From assembly GCA_002711105.1 (NCBI GenBank), contig PAIH01000004.1, forward strand, positions 1 through 42,852: a DNA stretch of 42,852 bases, in the 5' to 3' direction. The position numbers and the translations under genes were made by a program. The notes beneath the pieces are model-generated. The model was not told the origin of the DNA and made no database searches. It was given only the letters and a program-made list of their open reading frames with translations. Source of the stretch: Planctomycetota bacterium (GTDB lineage: Bacteria; Planctomycetota; UBA8108; UBA1146). Positions 42,441 to 42,852 of the stretch are shown here, in pieces (within the stretch, counting starts at the first letter, position 1; each line of letters begins with the position of its first letter).

Positions 42441-42852
42441 GGGAATCCCACCCACTCCCTTTCCGATCGGAGATCCGATCCAGGGGCAATGCCGAATATT
42501 CGGCAAAATCCTTCGATAATCGAAAGCGATAACCCCGTACCCATTTCATTGCTGAGGAGCGAACTGACATAAATAGTCTGTGAAAGGTCGAAATAGCGGC
42601 CTTTCCACCAGGATCTGACGATCCACACCTCTAGTGATAATCATCACATTTTCAAACTCTTTGCTTTTATACAGGTATGGGCATGTTAACAAAAGCAGAA
42701 AAACACCAGATCAACTAACCAAAGAGATATTTATAGTCTTTTTAGCTATGGGGTTATAGAAATTGCACTGAGAATTAAAAGCCGAATGTATTCAACATAA
42801 ATAAAGTAACAAAGATAGACAGATCGCTAACATACGAGGTAATACTCTGAGA
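42441..42852. other. AT-rich region upstream of the HYR gene
   Basis: No convincing gene is present, only short shadow ORFs. It holds a perfect 14-bp palindrome GCCGAATATTCGGC (42491-42504), a GATCGG..CCGATC inverted repeat next to it, a GTGAT-aatc-ATCAC repeat (42634-42647) and a candidate promoter. The last 200 bp are clearly richer in A and T than the rest of the window; their content is unknown because the window ends. Confidence 0.5.
42666..42692 (-). promoter_or_regulatory. Candidate promoter of the HYR protein gene
   Basis: On the minus strand TTGTTA is followed after 15 bp by TATAAA, in an AT-rich stretch about 225 bp before the ATG. The short spacer is suboptimal. The resulting leader would contain the palindromes at 42634-42647 and 42491-42504. 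Confidence 0.35.

Overview
The window looks like a bacterial chromosome segment of moderate GC content, most likely from an uncultured member of the Planctomycetota. The best lineage evidence is the giant secreted protein at the right end. It combines 'DCNxNGxPDxCD' calcium-binding repeats, HYR domains and a C-terminal dockerin-like block ending in a 'LGGPAS..C' / 'NGGPPPAP' tail, a style I associate with planctomycete secretomes. Split coaB/coaC genes and many TTG or GTG starts in tightly overlapping operons fit but do not prove this. No rRNA, tRNA, IS element, phage gene or CRISPR array was recognised.

Left part (1-9.7 kb): a truncated ankyrin-repeat gene; a minus-strand signalling cluster (SpoIIE-type phosphatase, STAS protein, PII-like protein, then rpoN with its own leader); an MFS transporter; a minus-strand pgpA-pgsA-rimO cluster; and a DUF2891 gene.

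Middle (9.7-17 kb): an eight-gene minus-strand housekeeping operon, read as tpiA, secG, yicC, gmk, rpoZ, coaC, coaB, ftsK, with start/stop overlaps at several junctions. It links glycolysis, secretion, nucleotide and CoA synthesis, transcription and chromosome segregation. An SDR gene and a BtpA-family gene diverge upstream.

18.4-29.3 kb: a plus-strand run of gamma-carbonic anhydrase, tsaB, alr, a 1098-residue AsmA-like protein, a DUF3500 protein, a fused formiminotransferase-cyclodeaminase, a membrane-anchored coiled-coil protein with an Asn/Gly repeat tail, and an ACT-domain protein.

29.3-37 kb: an intergenic stretch with a strong candidate for a structured minus-strand RNA; a cytochrome c lipoprotein; an exported thioredoxin-like gene interrupted by an in-frame TGA exactly at the first redox position (W-U-G-P-C), followed by a hairpin with a GGTC loop, which I interpret as a selenoprotein with a bacterial SECIS; a glycosyltransferase; a patatin-like lipase; an exported EEP-family phosphatase/nuclease; a protein with three CCxGC metal-binding repeats; and small hypothetical genes.

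37.1-42.4 kb: the giant minus-strand protein (signal peptide, seven-bladed FG-GAP-like propeller, DCN repeats, 11 HYR domains in an alternating two-domain pattern, dockerin-like tail), followed by an AT-rich upstream region.

The two best leads are the UxxC thioredoxin-like selenoprotein and the structured RNA at about 29.37-29.58 kb. All assignments come from reading the sequence; no database search was run.
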